64,000 bases of DNA, from assembly GCA_963712765.1 (NCBI GenBank), contig CAVQIX010000007.1:98718-162717 (forward strand), written 5' to 3'. This DNA is from CAXMST01 sp963712765. GTDB lineage: Bacteria; Actinomycetota; Thermoleophilia; Solirubrobacterales; 70-9. Made by a program: the position numbers and the translations under genes. The notes under the pieces were generated by a model. That model searched no databases and had not been told where the DNA came from. It saw only the letters and a program-made list of their open reading frames with translations. Below are positions 8,227 to 19,907 of this stretch, one piece after another; the first letter of the stretch is position 1, and each line of letters starts with the position of its first letter.

Positions 8227-9642
8227 ATGGCGGCGCCCACGACCGCGATCGTCTGGTTCCGCCGCGACCTGCGGATGAACGACAACCCGGCGCTGGCCGC
8301 GGCGGCCGAGGCCGATCGCGTCGTCCCTCTGTTCTGCTTCGAGCGCGGTCTCTGGGAGGGACGGCACTGCAGCCCCAATCGCAACGCCTACCTGCTGATC
8401 TCACTGCGCGAGCTCGACGAGAACCTGAAGGCCGCGGGCAGCCGACTCCACTACCGTCGGGGACGGCCGGCCGCGATCCTGCCCGGGCTGGCGCAGGAGT
8501 GCGGCGCCACGGCGGTACACGTCAATCGCGACCACACCGCTCACGCCCGCGAGCGCGATCGGGCAGTCGAGCAGGCCCTTGGTGAGATCGGTGTCGCGCT
8601 CCTGGGCCACGCCGGCGTAAGCTGCGCCGAGGTCGCCTCGATCGAGACCGGGTCAGGCGGTCCCTACCGGGTCTTCACCCCCTTCTACAAGGCCTGGTCG
8701 CGATCGAGCCGGCGCGATCTCGCCCCCCGCCCACGCAAGCTTGCCTCACCGGGAGCGCTCGAGGCCGGGCGCCCGCCGACCCAGTCGGAGATGGCCGTGG
8801 ACGCCGGCGCCAAGCGAATCGCCGACGGGATGTGGCCGGGCGAGGCGGAATCGCGCCGCCGCATGCGCAGCGCGGTCGCGAGCGCCGATGATTACCACCG
8901 GGTTCGCGACGACGCCGGCGCGGATGTGACCACGCGTCTGTCGCCCGCATTGCATTTCGGGACCATCTCCGCTCGCGAGCTCGAGAGCCTGCTGCTCGAC
9001 CGGGGGACCGAGGGAGCGGGGGAGGTTCGGCGACAGATCTGCTGGCGGGACTTCTGGCTCAACGTGATCCGCCACCACCCCGAGAACCGGGAGCGGGAGT
9101 ACGACGAGCGGATGCGGGGGATGCGATGGCGCCGCTCCGAGCCGGAACTCGATGCCTGGAAGCGGGGCCGGACCGGCGTCCCCTGGATCGATGCCGGCAT
9201 GCGCCAGTTGCTCGCGGAGGGCTGGATGCACAACCGGGTGCGGATGGCAGTCGCCTCCTATCTGACCAAGAACCTGAGGATCGACTGGCGCGAGGGCGAG
9301 GCCCACTTCATGCGCCACCTGCTCGACGGTGACGAATCGCAGAACAACGGCAACTGGCAATGGGCGGCCTCGACCGGCGCCGATCCTCAGCCCTACTTCC
9401 GGATCTTCAACCCGGTCCGCCAGCAGCAGCGCTTCGACCCCCACGGCACCTACGTCCGGCGCTGGGTACCGGAGCTGCGTGAGATGCCGGACAAGCACCT
9501 CGCTGCGCCGTGGGAGGCTCCCGCCGAGGTCCAGAAGGGAGCCGGCTGCGTCGTCGGCGAAGCCTACCCCGAGCCACTGGTCGACCTCAGGGACTCGCGC
9601 GCGGAGGCGATCGAGCGTTTCGGCGAGCAGCGGGAGAGCTAG
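8227..9642 (+). CDS. phr: Deoxyribodipyrimidine photolyase (class I cryptochrome/photolyase)
   Basis: A 471-aa flavoprotein that uses light to split cyclobutane pyrimidine dimers. The N-terminal photolyase alpha/beta domain starts IVWFRRDLRMNDNPAL (antenna-chromophore domain). The C-terminal FAD domain contains WRDFWLNVIRHHP, the motif GWMHNRVRMAVASYLTKN and the flavin-pocket DGDESQNNGNWQWAAS then PYFRIFNP. Length and motif order match class I CPD photolyases. It is likely co-transcribed with the preceding zinc-ribbon gene. Confidence 0.94.
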   Translation: MAAPTTAIVWFRRDLRMNDNPALAAAAEADRVVPLFCFERGLWEGRHCSPNRNAYLLISLRELDENLKAAGSRLHYRRGRPAAILPGLAQECGATAVHVNRDHTAHARERDRAVEQALGEIGVALLGHAGVSCAEVASIETGSGGPYRVFTPFYKAWSRSSRRDLAPRPRKLASPGALEAGRPPTQSEMAVDAGAKRIADGMWPGEAESRRRMRSAVASADDYHRVRDDAGADVTTRLSPALHFGTISARELESLLLDRGTEGAGEVRRQICWRDFWLNVIRHHPENREREYDERMRGMRWRRSEPELDAWKRGRTGVPWIDAGMRQLLAEGWMHNRVRMAVASYLTKNLRIDWREGEAHFMRHLLDGDESQNNGNWQWAASTGADPQPYFRIFNPVRQQQRFDPHGTYVRRWVPELREMPDKHLAAPWEAPAEVQKGAGCVVGEAYPEPLVDLRDSRAEAIERFGEQRES

Positions 9643-9697
9643 GGAGCGATCCCGCCCGCCCGGGCACCCACCGGACGCCCCGATCGGCTGCAACGCA

Positions 9698-9725
9698 TAT
9701 AGTCAGTGCACTACGGCAGTGACTA
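9698..9725 (+). promoter_or_regulatory. Putative promoter -10 and overlapping imperfect operator before the oxoglutarate dehydrogenase gene
   Basis: TATAGT at 9698-9703 is a good -10 hexamer upstream of the start at 9750. It is overlapped by an imperfect inverted repeat TAGTCAGTG (9700-9708) / CAGTGACTA (9717-9725), matching at eight of nine positions. A repressor site placed over the -10/+1 is inferred from geometry only; no -35 is obvious. Confidence 0.4.
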
Positions 9726-9749
9726 ACTTCAAGACCCCCTCTTAGTCCC

Positions 9750-12700
9750 ATGGCGGCCACAGGGACGCAGACCGTCGACATGCCCGAGATGGGGGAGTCG
9801 GTCACCGAGGGAACGGTCCTTGAGTGGCACGTCTCCGAGGGCGACTCGGTCTCCGAGGGCGACACGATCGTCGAGGTCTCGACCGACAAGGTCGACGCCG
9901 AGGTGCCGGCCCCGTTCGCCGGGACGATCACCAAGCTGCTCAAGGAGGAGGACGACGAGGTGCAGGTGGGCGAGGGTCTCTGTGAGATCGAGGCCGGCGA
10001 GGGCGGCGGCTCCTCAAACGGCGCCGGCACCGCAGCCAAGAGCGACGAGGCCGGGGCGTCCGAGCCGGAAGACCGGGGCGGGGCGGATTCCGGCGGCGGC
10101 AACGGCGCGGACGGCGGCGGATCCGGAGAGGAGATCGAGGTGACGATGCCCGAGATGGGCGAGTCGGTCACCGAAGGAACGATCCTCGAGTACCACGTCG
10201 CCGTCGGCGACTCGGTCTCCGAGGGCGACACGATCGTCGAGGTCTCGACCGACAAGGTCGACGCCGAGGTTCCCTCTCCCTCCGACGGCGTGATCACCGA
10301 GCTCTTGAAGGAGGAGGACGACACGATCGAGGTCGGCCAAGCGCTGGCGAGAATGGAGGCCGGCGCCGGGGCGGGAGCTGGGGCAGTGAAGTCCTCGCAG
10401 GACGGCGGCGAGGCCACCGGCGGCGACGCCGGGGCCGAGGTCGACGAATCGGGCCGCGCGACTCCGCTGGCCCGTCGGGCGGCGACGGCCAAGGGGGTCG
10501 ACCTCGCGAGCGTGAAGGGGACCGGCGAGGCCGGCAAGGTAACCAAGGACGACGTGCTCGCCGCCGGCGGCAACGGCGCCGGGCCCTCGACGCCGAGCGC
10601 CGGCGAGGGTGAGGTCAAGCGGCTCAAGGGCCCGGCCGGATCGCTCGCCAAGGCAATGGACGAGTCGCGCTCGATCCCGACCGCAACCTCCTTCCGGACG
10701 CTGCCGATGGACTCGATCTGGGCCAAGCGCAAGGCGCTCAACGGAGTCCTCTCCGATCGGGGAATGAAGATCTCCTTCACCCACCTGATCGCCTGGGCGA
10801 TCGTGCAGGCGGGCAAGGAGTGGCGGACGATGTCCCGCAACTACACAGAGCAGGACGGCAAGCCGCACGTGGTCGAGAACGAGCACATCAACCTCGGGAT
10901 CGCCGTCGACATAGAGAAGAAGGACGGTTCGCGGGCGCTGATGGTCCCCTGCATCAAGGGTGCCGACACGCTCGACTTCGGCGGCTTCCACAGCTACTAC
11001 GAGGACCTGATCCGCAAGACCCGTGACGGCAGCCTCACCGCCGACGACTTCGCGGGCACCAACATCACCCTGACCAACCCCGGTGGAATCGGCACCATCG
11101 CCTCGGTGCCGAGGCTGATGACGGGCCAGGGGACGATCATCGCCACCGGCTCGATCGCGCATCCGCCGGAGTGGTCCCACGCGCCGGCCGACAAGCTCAA
11201 GAAGCTGGGCGTATCGCGGGTCATGACCATGACCTCGACCTATGATCACCGGATCATCCAGGGGGCCGAGTCCGGCAACTTCCTGAAGGCCATCGACGAG
11301 CTGATCCAGGGCGAGCACGAGTTCTACGAGAAGCTCGCGCGCGAGCTCGAGATCGATCCCCAAATCGCCTCCAAGGCCCATCCCGAGTCGGCATCGGCGC
11401 CCCCGCTCGGCGCCGCCGCGCCCGCTGCCACCGCGCCCGCTGCCACCGCGCCCGCCGCCGCCGCGCCCTCCGCCGCCGCTGCCCCCGACGAGGAGCTGCT
11501 GCAGGGTGTCCAGGCTGCGACATCGCTGCTGAAGGCCTACCGCACCCATGGCCATCTCGCCGCCAAGCTCAACCCGCTCGGCGGCGACGCCAAGGGCGAT
11601 CCGGCGCTCGAGCCCGAGAACCTGAACCTGACGCCCGAGTTGATGGAGAGGATCCCGGCCTCGATCCTTCGGATCGGCGTGCCCGGCGAGAACCTGCTCG
11701 ACGTGCTGCCGCGGATGCGCGACGCCTACTGTGGGCGGATCGCGTACCAGATCGAGCACCTCTCCTCCCACCAACAGCGGATGTGGTTGCGGGAGGTGAT
11801 CGAGACCCGCCAGCACCGCCGCGAGCTCACCGCGGAGGAGAAGCGCCAGCTCCTACGACGTCTTGTCGAGGTCTTCCAGTTCGAGCGCTACCTGCAGAAG
11901 GCCTACCTGGGCCAGAAGATGTTCTCGATCGAGGGACTCGACACGACCGTACCGATGATCGACGAGGCGGCCGCACTAGCCAAGCGGGACGGCGCCGAGG
12001 AGGTCGTTCTCGGGATGGCCCATCGTGGCCGGCTCAGCGTTCTCGCCCACAACCTCGGTCGCTCGATCGAGTCGATCATGGCCGAGTTCGAGGGCGCCAA
12101 GGCGCTCGACGCGGTCAAGCGCACCGACGCCCTCCGCGGTGGCGGCACCGGAGACGTCAAGTACCACCACGGTGCCGAGGGGATCCTCGAGACCGCCGAG
12201 GGCGACATCAAGATCCGCATGTACCCGAACCCCTCCCATCTGGAGTTCGTCGACCCCGTCGTCACCGGTGCGGCCCGCGCCGCGCAGACGGGGCACGCCG
12301 GCCCGCGCCTGCACCACGACCCGAGCCTCGCCGTCCCGGTCCTGCTGCACGGTGACGCCGCGTTCCCCGGCCAGGGCGTAGTCGCCGAGACCTTCAACCT
12401 GCAGTCGCTCGAGGGGTACGCGACCGGAGGCACGATCCACATCATCACCGACAACCAGGTGGGCTTCACGACCGATCCCTTCTCGGGCCGCTCGACCCCC
12501 TACGCAGCCGACATGGCAAAGGGCTTCAACGTCCCGATCATTCACGTCAACGCCGACGATGCCGAGAACTGCATCGCCGCGATGCGGCTGGCGATGGACT
12601 ACCGGCGCGAATGGTCGCGCGACGTGGTAATCGACCTGATCGGCTATCGCCGCTACGGGCACAACGAGACCGACGAGCCCGCGTACACCCAGCCCGAGAT

Positions 12701-14096
12701 GGCGGCGCAGATCAAGAAGCACCCACCGGTCAGCGAGATCTACGCCAAGCAGCTGCTCGACGAGGGCGTGGTCGACGACGCGGCGGTCGAGGAGAAGGCC
12801 GAGACCCGACGGGATGGGCTCTCCTCAACCCACAAGGGGCTGAAGGGCAAGATCGAGCGCGGCGAGTTCGAAGATCCGACGGTGGTCGGCACCGGGACCG
12901 GGGAACTCGATCGCACCAAGAGCCCCGACGTCGAGACCAAGGTCTCCGAGAAGCGCTTGAGGACGCTGAACGAGGAGCTGCTCAAGCTGCCGGAGAGCTT
13001 CTCGATGCACAAGAAGCTGCGCAAGCCGCTGATGAAGAGGCTCGAGATCCTGGAGGAGGGCCCGGTCGAGTTCGGCCACGCCGAGTCGCTCGCCTTCGCC
13101 TCGCTGCTGACCGAGGGTACCCACCTGCGCCTGACCGGCCAGGACTCGCAGCGCGGAACATTCTCCCACCGCCATCTCGTGCTCCACGACGAGAAGACCG
13201 GCCTCACCTACGCCCCGATCCAGCACCTCTCCGGAGCGCTGGCGCCATTCGAGATCTACAACAGCCCGCTGTCGGAGATCGCCTGCCTCGGGTTCGAGTA
13301 CGGCTATTCGGCGGCTTCCCCCGAGAGCCTGATCCTCTGGGAAGCCCAGTTCGGCGACTTCGGCAACTCCGCACAGGTGATCATCGACAGCTTCATCGCA
13401 TCGGCCGAATCGAAGTGGGGCCAGACCACACGCCTGACCCTGCTGCTACCCCACGGCTACGAGGGCTCCGGTCCCGAGCACTCGAGCGCCCGCATCGAGC
13501 GCTTCCTCCAGCTCGCCGCCGAGGGAAACATGCGACTGGCAAATCCGACCACCTCCGGCCAGTACTTCCACCTCCTCCGCCGCCAGGCGCGGATCGCGAA
13601 GGCCCGGCCGCTCGTGGTCTTCACTCCCAAGGGGCTGCTGCGGATGCCCGCCGCCGCCGTCAAGCTCGAGGACCTGACCGGGGGCCGCTTCGAGTTCGTT
13701 CTCGACGACCCCGAGGCCTCGCAGCGGGCCGACGAGGTCAAGCGCCTGGTGCTCTGTTCGGGCAAGGTCTACTACGACCTCGAGCAGCACGATCGCCGCG
13801 AGGCGGCATCCGACGTCGCGATCGCCCGCGTGGAACTGGTCTACCCGTTCGCCAAAGCCCAGATCCGGGACCTGATCGCCTCTTACCCGAACATCGCCGA
13901 GATCGTCTGGCTGCAGGAGGAGCCGAAGAACATGGGCTGCTGGTCGGTGATGGCCCGGCGCTTGCCGGAGCTGGTGCCCGATGGCGTCGAGTTCCGCTAC
14001 ATCGGCCGCCCCGAGCGTGCCAGTCCGTCCGAGGGCTACCCGGCTGCACATCGCTCCGAGCAGGAGCGGATCGTGCTCACCGCGCTTACCAGCTAG
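9750..14096 (+). CDS. kgd: Multifunctional 2-oxoglutarate dehydrogenase E2-E1 fusion (Kgd type) with two lipoyl domains
   Basis: A 1448-aa fusion that should convert 2-oxoglutarate to succinyl-CoA in the TCA cycle. Two lipoyl domains (about 5-82 and 130-205) carry lipoylation lysines K47 and K169 in DKVDAEV. A peripheral-subunit-binding domain (about 236-270) has TPLARRAATAKGVDL. The E2 acyltransferase domain (about 290-540) ends in TYDHRIIQGAESG with His500. An Ala/Pro linker (about 551-578, imperfect 15-bp repeats) leads to the thiamine-diphosphate E1 domain, with GMAHRGRL (His758), HGDAAFPGQGVVAETFN and C-terminal LQEEPKNMGCW. The E2 and E1 parts resemble mycobacterial Kgd/corynebacterial OdhA, but those lack lipoyl and E3-binding domains, so this version looks self-sufficient for E2 function. 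Confidence 0.93.
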   Translation: MAATGTQTVDMPEMGESVTEGTVLEWHVSEGDSVSEGDTIVEVSTDKVDAEVPAPFAGTITKLLKEEDDEVQVGEGLCEIEAGEGGGSSNGAGTAAKSDEAGASEPEDRGGADSGGGNGADGGGSGEEIEVTMPEMGESVTEGTILEYHVAVGDSVSEGDTIVEVSTDKVDAEVPSPSDGVITELLKEEDDTIEVGQALARMEAGAGAGAGAVKSSQDGGEATGGDAGAEVDESGRATPLARRAATAKGVDLASVKGTGEAGKVTKDDVLAAGGNGAGPSTPSAGEGEVKRLKGPAGSLAKAMDESRSIPTATSFRTLPMDSIWAKRKALNGVLSDRGMKISFTHLIAWAIVQAGKEWRTMSRNYTEQDGKPHVVENEHINLGIAVDIEKKDGSRALMVPCIKGADTLDFGGFHSYYEDLIRKTRDGSLTADDFAGTNITLTNPGGIGTIASVPRLMTGQGTIIATGSIAHPPEWSHAPADKLKKLGVSRVMTMTSTYDHRIIQGAESGNFLKAIDELIQGEHEFYEKLARELEIDPQIASKAHPESASAPPLGAAAPAATAPAATAPAAAAPSAAAAPDEELLQGVQAATSLLKAYRTHGHLAAKLNPLGGDAKGDPALEPENLNLTPELMERIPASILRIGVPGENLLDVLPRMRDAYCGRIAYQIEHLSSHQQRMWLREVIETRQHRRELTAEEKRQLLRRLVEVFQFERYLQKAYLGQKMFSIEGLDTTVPMIDEAAALAKRDGAEEVVLGMAHRGRLSVLAHNLGRSIESIMAEFEGAKALDAVKRTDALRGGGTGDVKYHHGAEGILETAEGDIKIRMYPNPSHLEFVDPVVTGAARAAQTGHAGPRLHHDPSLAVPVLLHGDAAFPGQGVVAETFNLQSLEGYATGGTIHIITDNQVGFTTDPFSGRSTPYAADMAKGFNVPIIHVNADDAENCIAAMRLAMDYRREWSRDVVIDLIGYRRYGHNETDEPAYTQPEMAAQIKKHPPVSEIYAKQLLDEGVVDDAAVEEKAETRRDGLSSTHKGLKGKIERGEFEDPTVVGTGTGELDRTKSPDVETKVSEKRLRTLNEELLKLPESFSMHKKLRKPLMKRLEILEEGPVEFGHAESLAFASLLTEGTHLRLTGQDSQRGTFSHRHLVLHDEKTGLTYAPIQHLSGALAPFEIYNSPLSEIACLGFEYGYSAASPESLILWEAQFGDFGNSAQVIIDSFIASAESKWGQTTRLTLLLPHGYEGSGPEHSSARIERFLQLAAEGNMRLANPTTSGQYFHLLRRQARIAKARPLVVFTPKGLLRMPAAAVKLEDLTGGRFEFVLDDPEASQRADEVKRLVLCSGKVYYDLEQHDRREAASDVAIARVELVYPFAKAQIRDLIASYPNIAEIVWLQEEPKNMGCWSVMARRLPELVPDGVEFRYIGRPERASPSEGYPAAHRSEQERIVLTALTS

Positions 14097-14155
14097 AGCT
14101 CGAGGAATTGCAGGCCCGCCTCACGCAGGGTGGGGCTGAGGACAGGCGGGAGAGC

Positions 14156-14188
14156 GGGGCCCCGATCACCGCCGGCGATCGGGGCCCC
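14156..14188. terminator. Perfect 12-bp stem hairpin after the oxoglutarate dehydrogenase gene
   Basis: GGGGCCCCGATC (14156-14167) pairs perfectly with GATCGGGGCCCC (14177-14188) across a nine-base loop. It lies between two convergent genes (stop at 14096 and stop at 14216), so it can end transcription from both sides. There is no U-tract, as is usual for high-GC actinobacterial hairpin terminators. Confidence 0.7.
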
Positions 14189-14215
14189 ACGGCACCCATG
14201 GAGAGAGAACCGGAT

Positions 14216-14425
14216 TCAGGCCAGCAGCGTTCGTACCACCGTCGCACGGGCCAGGTCGGAGCCGCAACTGGGACAGGAGCGGAGGGCCACCCTGGAGAGG
14301 CGCTCGAAACCGCAGTCCGAGCATTGGTAGTGGCGCTCGCGGCCGACCGCGCGCCGCATCGTCTTGGCGTCGGGACCGCCCCCCTCGCCGGTCCGTGCGT
14401 TTGCCTGGAAGGGGTTCTTCAACAT
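14216..14425 (-). CDS. Small zinc-ribbon protein (69 aa)
   Basis: A small basic protein with CSDC and CPSC pairs about 16 residues apart, giving a rubredoxin/zinc-ribbon-like knuckle in the C-terminal half, and an unstructured Gly-rich N-terminus. The ATG at 14425 (MLKNPFQ) is preceded by GGAG at ten bases and is preferred over an upstream Arg-rich extension that could begin at 14461. The function is unknown; similar small ribbons bind RNA, DNA or partner proteins. Confidence 0.6.
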   Translation of the reverse strand: MLKNPFQANARTGEGGGPDAKTMRRAVGRERHYQCSDCGFERLSRVALRSCPSCGSDLARATVVRTLLA

Positions 14426-14535
14426 GGGCAGCAGTCTCCGCCACCGGGCGCGGGCGCGCATTGGACGGCTGTCTCAATTCCCGCCGGCCGACTTGTACAA
14501 CGGGCGGAAGCCCGACGCCATCTAGCCTTTTGAAG

Positions 14536-14910
14536 GTGAGCGACAGCAGCTCAGCACTCGGCGAGCGTGAGTTCAGGCCACGGGAGACCGGGCCGCTGTT
14601 CCGCTGGGTCAAGCGCGTCTCCTATGGGGAACTGGCGATCTTCTGCGGCCTGCTCGTCGTCTGGCTCGCGCCCGGCCTGGACCGCCCCACCTTCTGGTTC
14701 GGCCTCGCCCACGGGATCGGCTTCCTCGTTCTCTGCGCGGTGATCTGGGTCGCAGTCCTCCGCCGCGAGGCCCCTTTCTGGCTCCTGGCCTCCGCCCTGA
14801 CCCCGGTCGGCCCCGTGGGGAGCACGATCGGCGTAGAGGTCATCGAACGCCGCGAAAAGACCTCTCCAGCGAAGCCCCCCGCACCCGAACCCTCAACAGC
14901 ACGGCCCTAG
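14536..14910 (+). CDS. DUF3817-like small integral membrane protein
   Basis: Starting at GTG 14536, this encodes about 124 aa. After a polar N-terminus, the segment LFRWVKRVSYGELAIFCGLL begins the first of three membrane helices, and the central motif WFGLAHGIGFLVL with its conserved HG is characteristic of DUF3817 proteins. The C-terminus is a Pro/Lys-rich tail. A TAGCCT hexamer lies seven bases before the GTG with no Shine-Dalgarno sequence, so the start is probably leaderless. Function unknown. Confidence 0.72.
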   Translation: MSDSSSALGEREFRPRETGPLFRWVKRVSYGELAIFCGLLVVWLAPGLDRPTFWFGLAHGIGFLVLCAVIWVAVLRREAPFWLLASALTPVGPVGSTIGVEVIERREKTSPAKPPAPEPSTARP

Positions 14911-15106
14911 ACGGCTGCAACGCAAGACGGTGAGGCGGGGCCGCGGGAGGCAGGGGGTCCGCGCGGCCCGCGCCTTCACCAGCGCGTCGGTAGCCAGGGA
15001 GGGATGCCGACGCGTTCGCCCCCGGAGGCGGGACTGACCGGGGACGAGATTGGAAACCTGCTGCGGTTCATCATGACCGATCCCGACCGCCTGTGTCAAT
15101 CTGAAC

Positions 15107-17911
<2,805 letters not shown>

Positions 17912-18110
17912 CTCCACTCCTTCCGAAAGAGACTTGCGCTGTTTACTCTATGGGCTCGGCGGGGCTCAGTCCTGCCGGTCACCCGGATCGACGTCGTGCG
18001 TTTGACCGCCATCCGCCAGCTCGGATCTCCGCGCTTCGTTGACGGCCGAGAGATACCCGCGGGAGCGAGCGCCAAACGCCACCCTCATCGTCCTTCGACA
18101 TCCCCCGGCC

Positions 18111-18911
18111 TCAGCGCTTGTCGGACTGCCGCGAGGCAAGCTCAGAGGCGATCCGCTCGCCCTGTCCGCGCTGGGCGAGCGCGGCCGCCTTCGGGAAGAT
18201 GTGGCCAAAGGCGGTGAGCAGCTGCTGCTGCGGCGGGGCGACGACGATCTCGGCCTTGTCCTCGGCGATCGCACGCACGACCGCGTCGCCTACCTGCTCC
18301 GGTGTACCCGTCCCCATTCCGCGCGGGGGATCCATTTCGGCGTCCGCGAACATGCCGGCGTCGCGGATGAAGCCGGGTAGTACCAGCGAGGCGCCGACGC
18401 CGGTGCCGCGCAGATCCTGGCGGAAGGCGAGCGCGAAGCCGCGCAGTCCGAACTTGGAAGCGTTGTAGATCGACGAGCGGGGCGAGGGTGTCTTGCCCGC
18501 CAGAGAGGAGACGTAGACGAAGTGCCCCTCGCCACGCTCGAGCATCCCCGGCAACAGGGCGTGTGTCGAGCGGATCGGGCTCTCGAGGTTGACCCGCAGG
18601 ACGCGCGTGATGTCCTCGGCGCTGCGCTCGTTCAGCCTCCCCGTCCCCGGTAGGCCGGCGTTGGCGACGAAGACGTCCACCGGCCCGGCGTCGGCAGCGA
18701 GCCTCTCCCCGGCTCCTTCGACGGCGAGGTCAGCGACGAGGGTGCGATGACCGCTGCCGGCGACAGAGCCGGCGAGGTCGGCGAGGTCGGCCTCCTTGCG
18801 AGAGCTCAGGATCAGGCTCGCACCGCGATCGGCGAGGGCTTGGGCGATCGCCCGGCCGAGTCCGCCGCTGGCGCCGGTCAGAAGCGCGGTCCGTCCATGA
18901 AGGTCCTTCAC
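18111..18911 (-). CDS. Short-chain dehydrogenase/reductase (SDR) 2
   Basis: A classical SDR with TGASGGLG cofactor motif near the N-terminus, NAG (VANAGLPG) and the YNASK active-site pair, catalytic Ser in VSSLAG. It is clearly paralogous to the gene immediately upstream (18919-19722), sharing LILSSRKEADL-type and FIRDAGMF motifs, so the pair arose by tandem duplication. I chose the GTG at 18911, which follows the neighbour's stop by seven bases; an ATG at 18956 inside the neighbour is the alternative. Substrate unknown. The C-terminal QQQLLTAFGHIFPKA is a putative membrane-edge helix. Confidence 0.82.
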   Translation of the reverse strand: MKDLHGRTALLTGASGGLGRAIAQALADRGASLILSSRKEADLADLAGSVAGSGHRTLVADLAVEGAGERLAADAGPVDVFVANAGLPGTGRLNERSAEDITRVLRVNLESPIRSTHALLPGMLERGEGHFVYVSSLAGKTPSPRSSIYNASKFGLRGFALAFRQDLRGTGVGASLVLPGFIRDAGMFADAEMDPPRGMGTGTPEQVGDAVVRAIAEDKAEIVVAPPQQQLLTAFGHIFPKAAALAQRGQGERIASELASRQSDKR

Positions 18912-18918
18912 CCGGCGC

Positions 18919-19722
18919 TCAGCCGCCCTTGCCGGACTCGGCGGACTTGAGGTCATCGTCGTCGAGCGAGCCCCCCACCACGCGCTCGATCCGCTGCATC
19001 ACCCTCGGCAGATGCAAGCCGAGGTTCGCGAATCCACGCTGCGGCAGCGGGGCGACGTCGGCCTGGGCCTTGTCGGAGACGACCACCTCGGCGACCGCCT
19101 TGCCGACCTCCGCCGGCGTCGCGGTGCCGATTCCCGGCGGAGCCTTGCCACCGGCGTCGTGGAACATGCCGGCGTCGCGGATGAAGCCCGGATAGACGAT
19201 CGAGACGCCGACGCCGGAACCCGCGAGATCGTTGCGGAGACCCAGGCCGAAGGCCCGCAGACCGCTCTTGGTCGCCGAGTAGAGCGCGGCTCCGGAGGGG
19301 ATCAGCTTGCCGGCGAGGGAAGAGATCAGGACGATGTGCCCCGCGCCCCGCTCGCGCATCGACGCCGCCGCGAGGGCCGCCATCACCGCGGGGACCTCGA
19401 GGTTGACCCGCACGACCCGGGCGATGGCCGCCGCATCCGCCTCCTCGACCGAGCTGCCGCCGGGCAGACCGGCGTTGGCCACGAGGATGTCGATCTCGCC
19501 GGCATCGGCGATCAGCTTCTCAGCGGCGCCCTCGGTGCCGAGGTCGGCGACGATCGCTCGATGGCCCTCGCCCGGAAGCTCGGCGGCCAGCCGCTCGAGC
19601 TCCTCAGGCTTGCGGGAGCTGAGTATGAGGCTCGCCCCCCGGCCCGCCAGCTCAGCTGCGATCGCACGGCCGAGCCCACCGGTCGCGCCTGTGAGCAGTG
19701 CTGTCTTGCCGGCGGGATCCAT
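18919..19722 (-). CDS. Short-chain dehydrogenase/reductase (SDR) 1
   Basis: A 267-aa classical SDR. Motifs: TGATGGLG about residues 11-18, VANAGLPG, catalytic Ser in LISSLAG, and YSATK. It heads a two-gene unit with its tandem paralogue. The ATG at 19722 (MDPAGKTALLTG) gives normal SDR length and has TAGCTT seven bases upstream, the leaderless-promoter pattern seen at several genes here; an upstream GTG at 19821 would add an unlikely basic extension of 33 residues. Substrate unknown. Confidence 0.82.
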   Translation of the reverse strand: MDPAGKTALLTGATGGLGRAIAAELAGRGASLILSSRKPEELERLAAELPGEGHRAIVADLGTEGAAEKLIADAGEIDILVANAGLPGGSSVEEADAAAIARVVRVNLEVPAVMAALAAASMRERGAGHIVLISSLAGKLIPSGAALYSATKSGLRAFGLGLRNDLAGSGVGVSIVYPGFIRDAGMFHDAGGKAPPGIGTATPAEVGKAVAEVVVSDKAQADVAPLPQRGFANLGLHLPRVMQRIERVVGGSLDDDDLKSAESGKGG

Positions 19723-19907
19723 ACGGGGAAAGCTAGCGGCAACAGGCTCACGGGCTGCTCGCCGCTCCTTGGCCGGCGGCCGGATCACCTTCCGACCGCT
19801 TGAACTGGGCGTTTGGCTCACATTGTGTGTGGAAGCTTGCAGATTGCTCGCAGATCTACTACGGTACCCCGACCTCGCGCTGCCTTACTGCGCCGCGCCC
19901 CCCTCTC

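Noticed and set aside
11410..11480. Short tandem repeats rich in GCGCCCGCTGCCACC
   Set aside because: Not a mobile or CRISPR repeat; it codes the flexible Ala/Pro linker between the E2 and E1 domains.
12611..14533. Long plus-strand frame overlapping the end of the oxoglutarate dehydrogenase gene
   Set aside because: It is an alternative frame of the same strand with Arg/Pro-rich content and no domain; the fused dehydrogenase explains the region.
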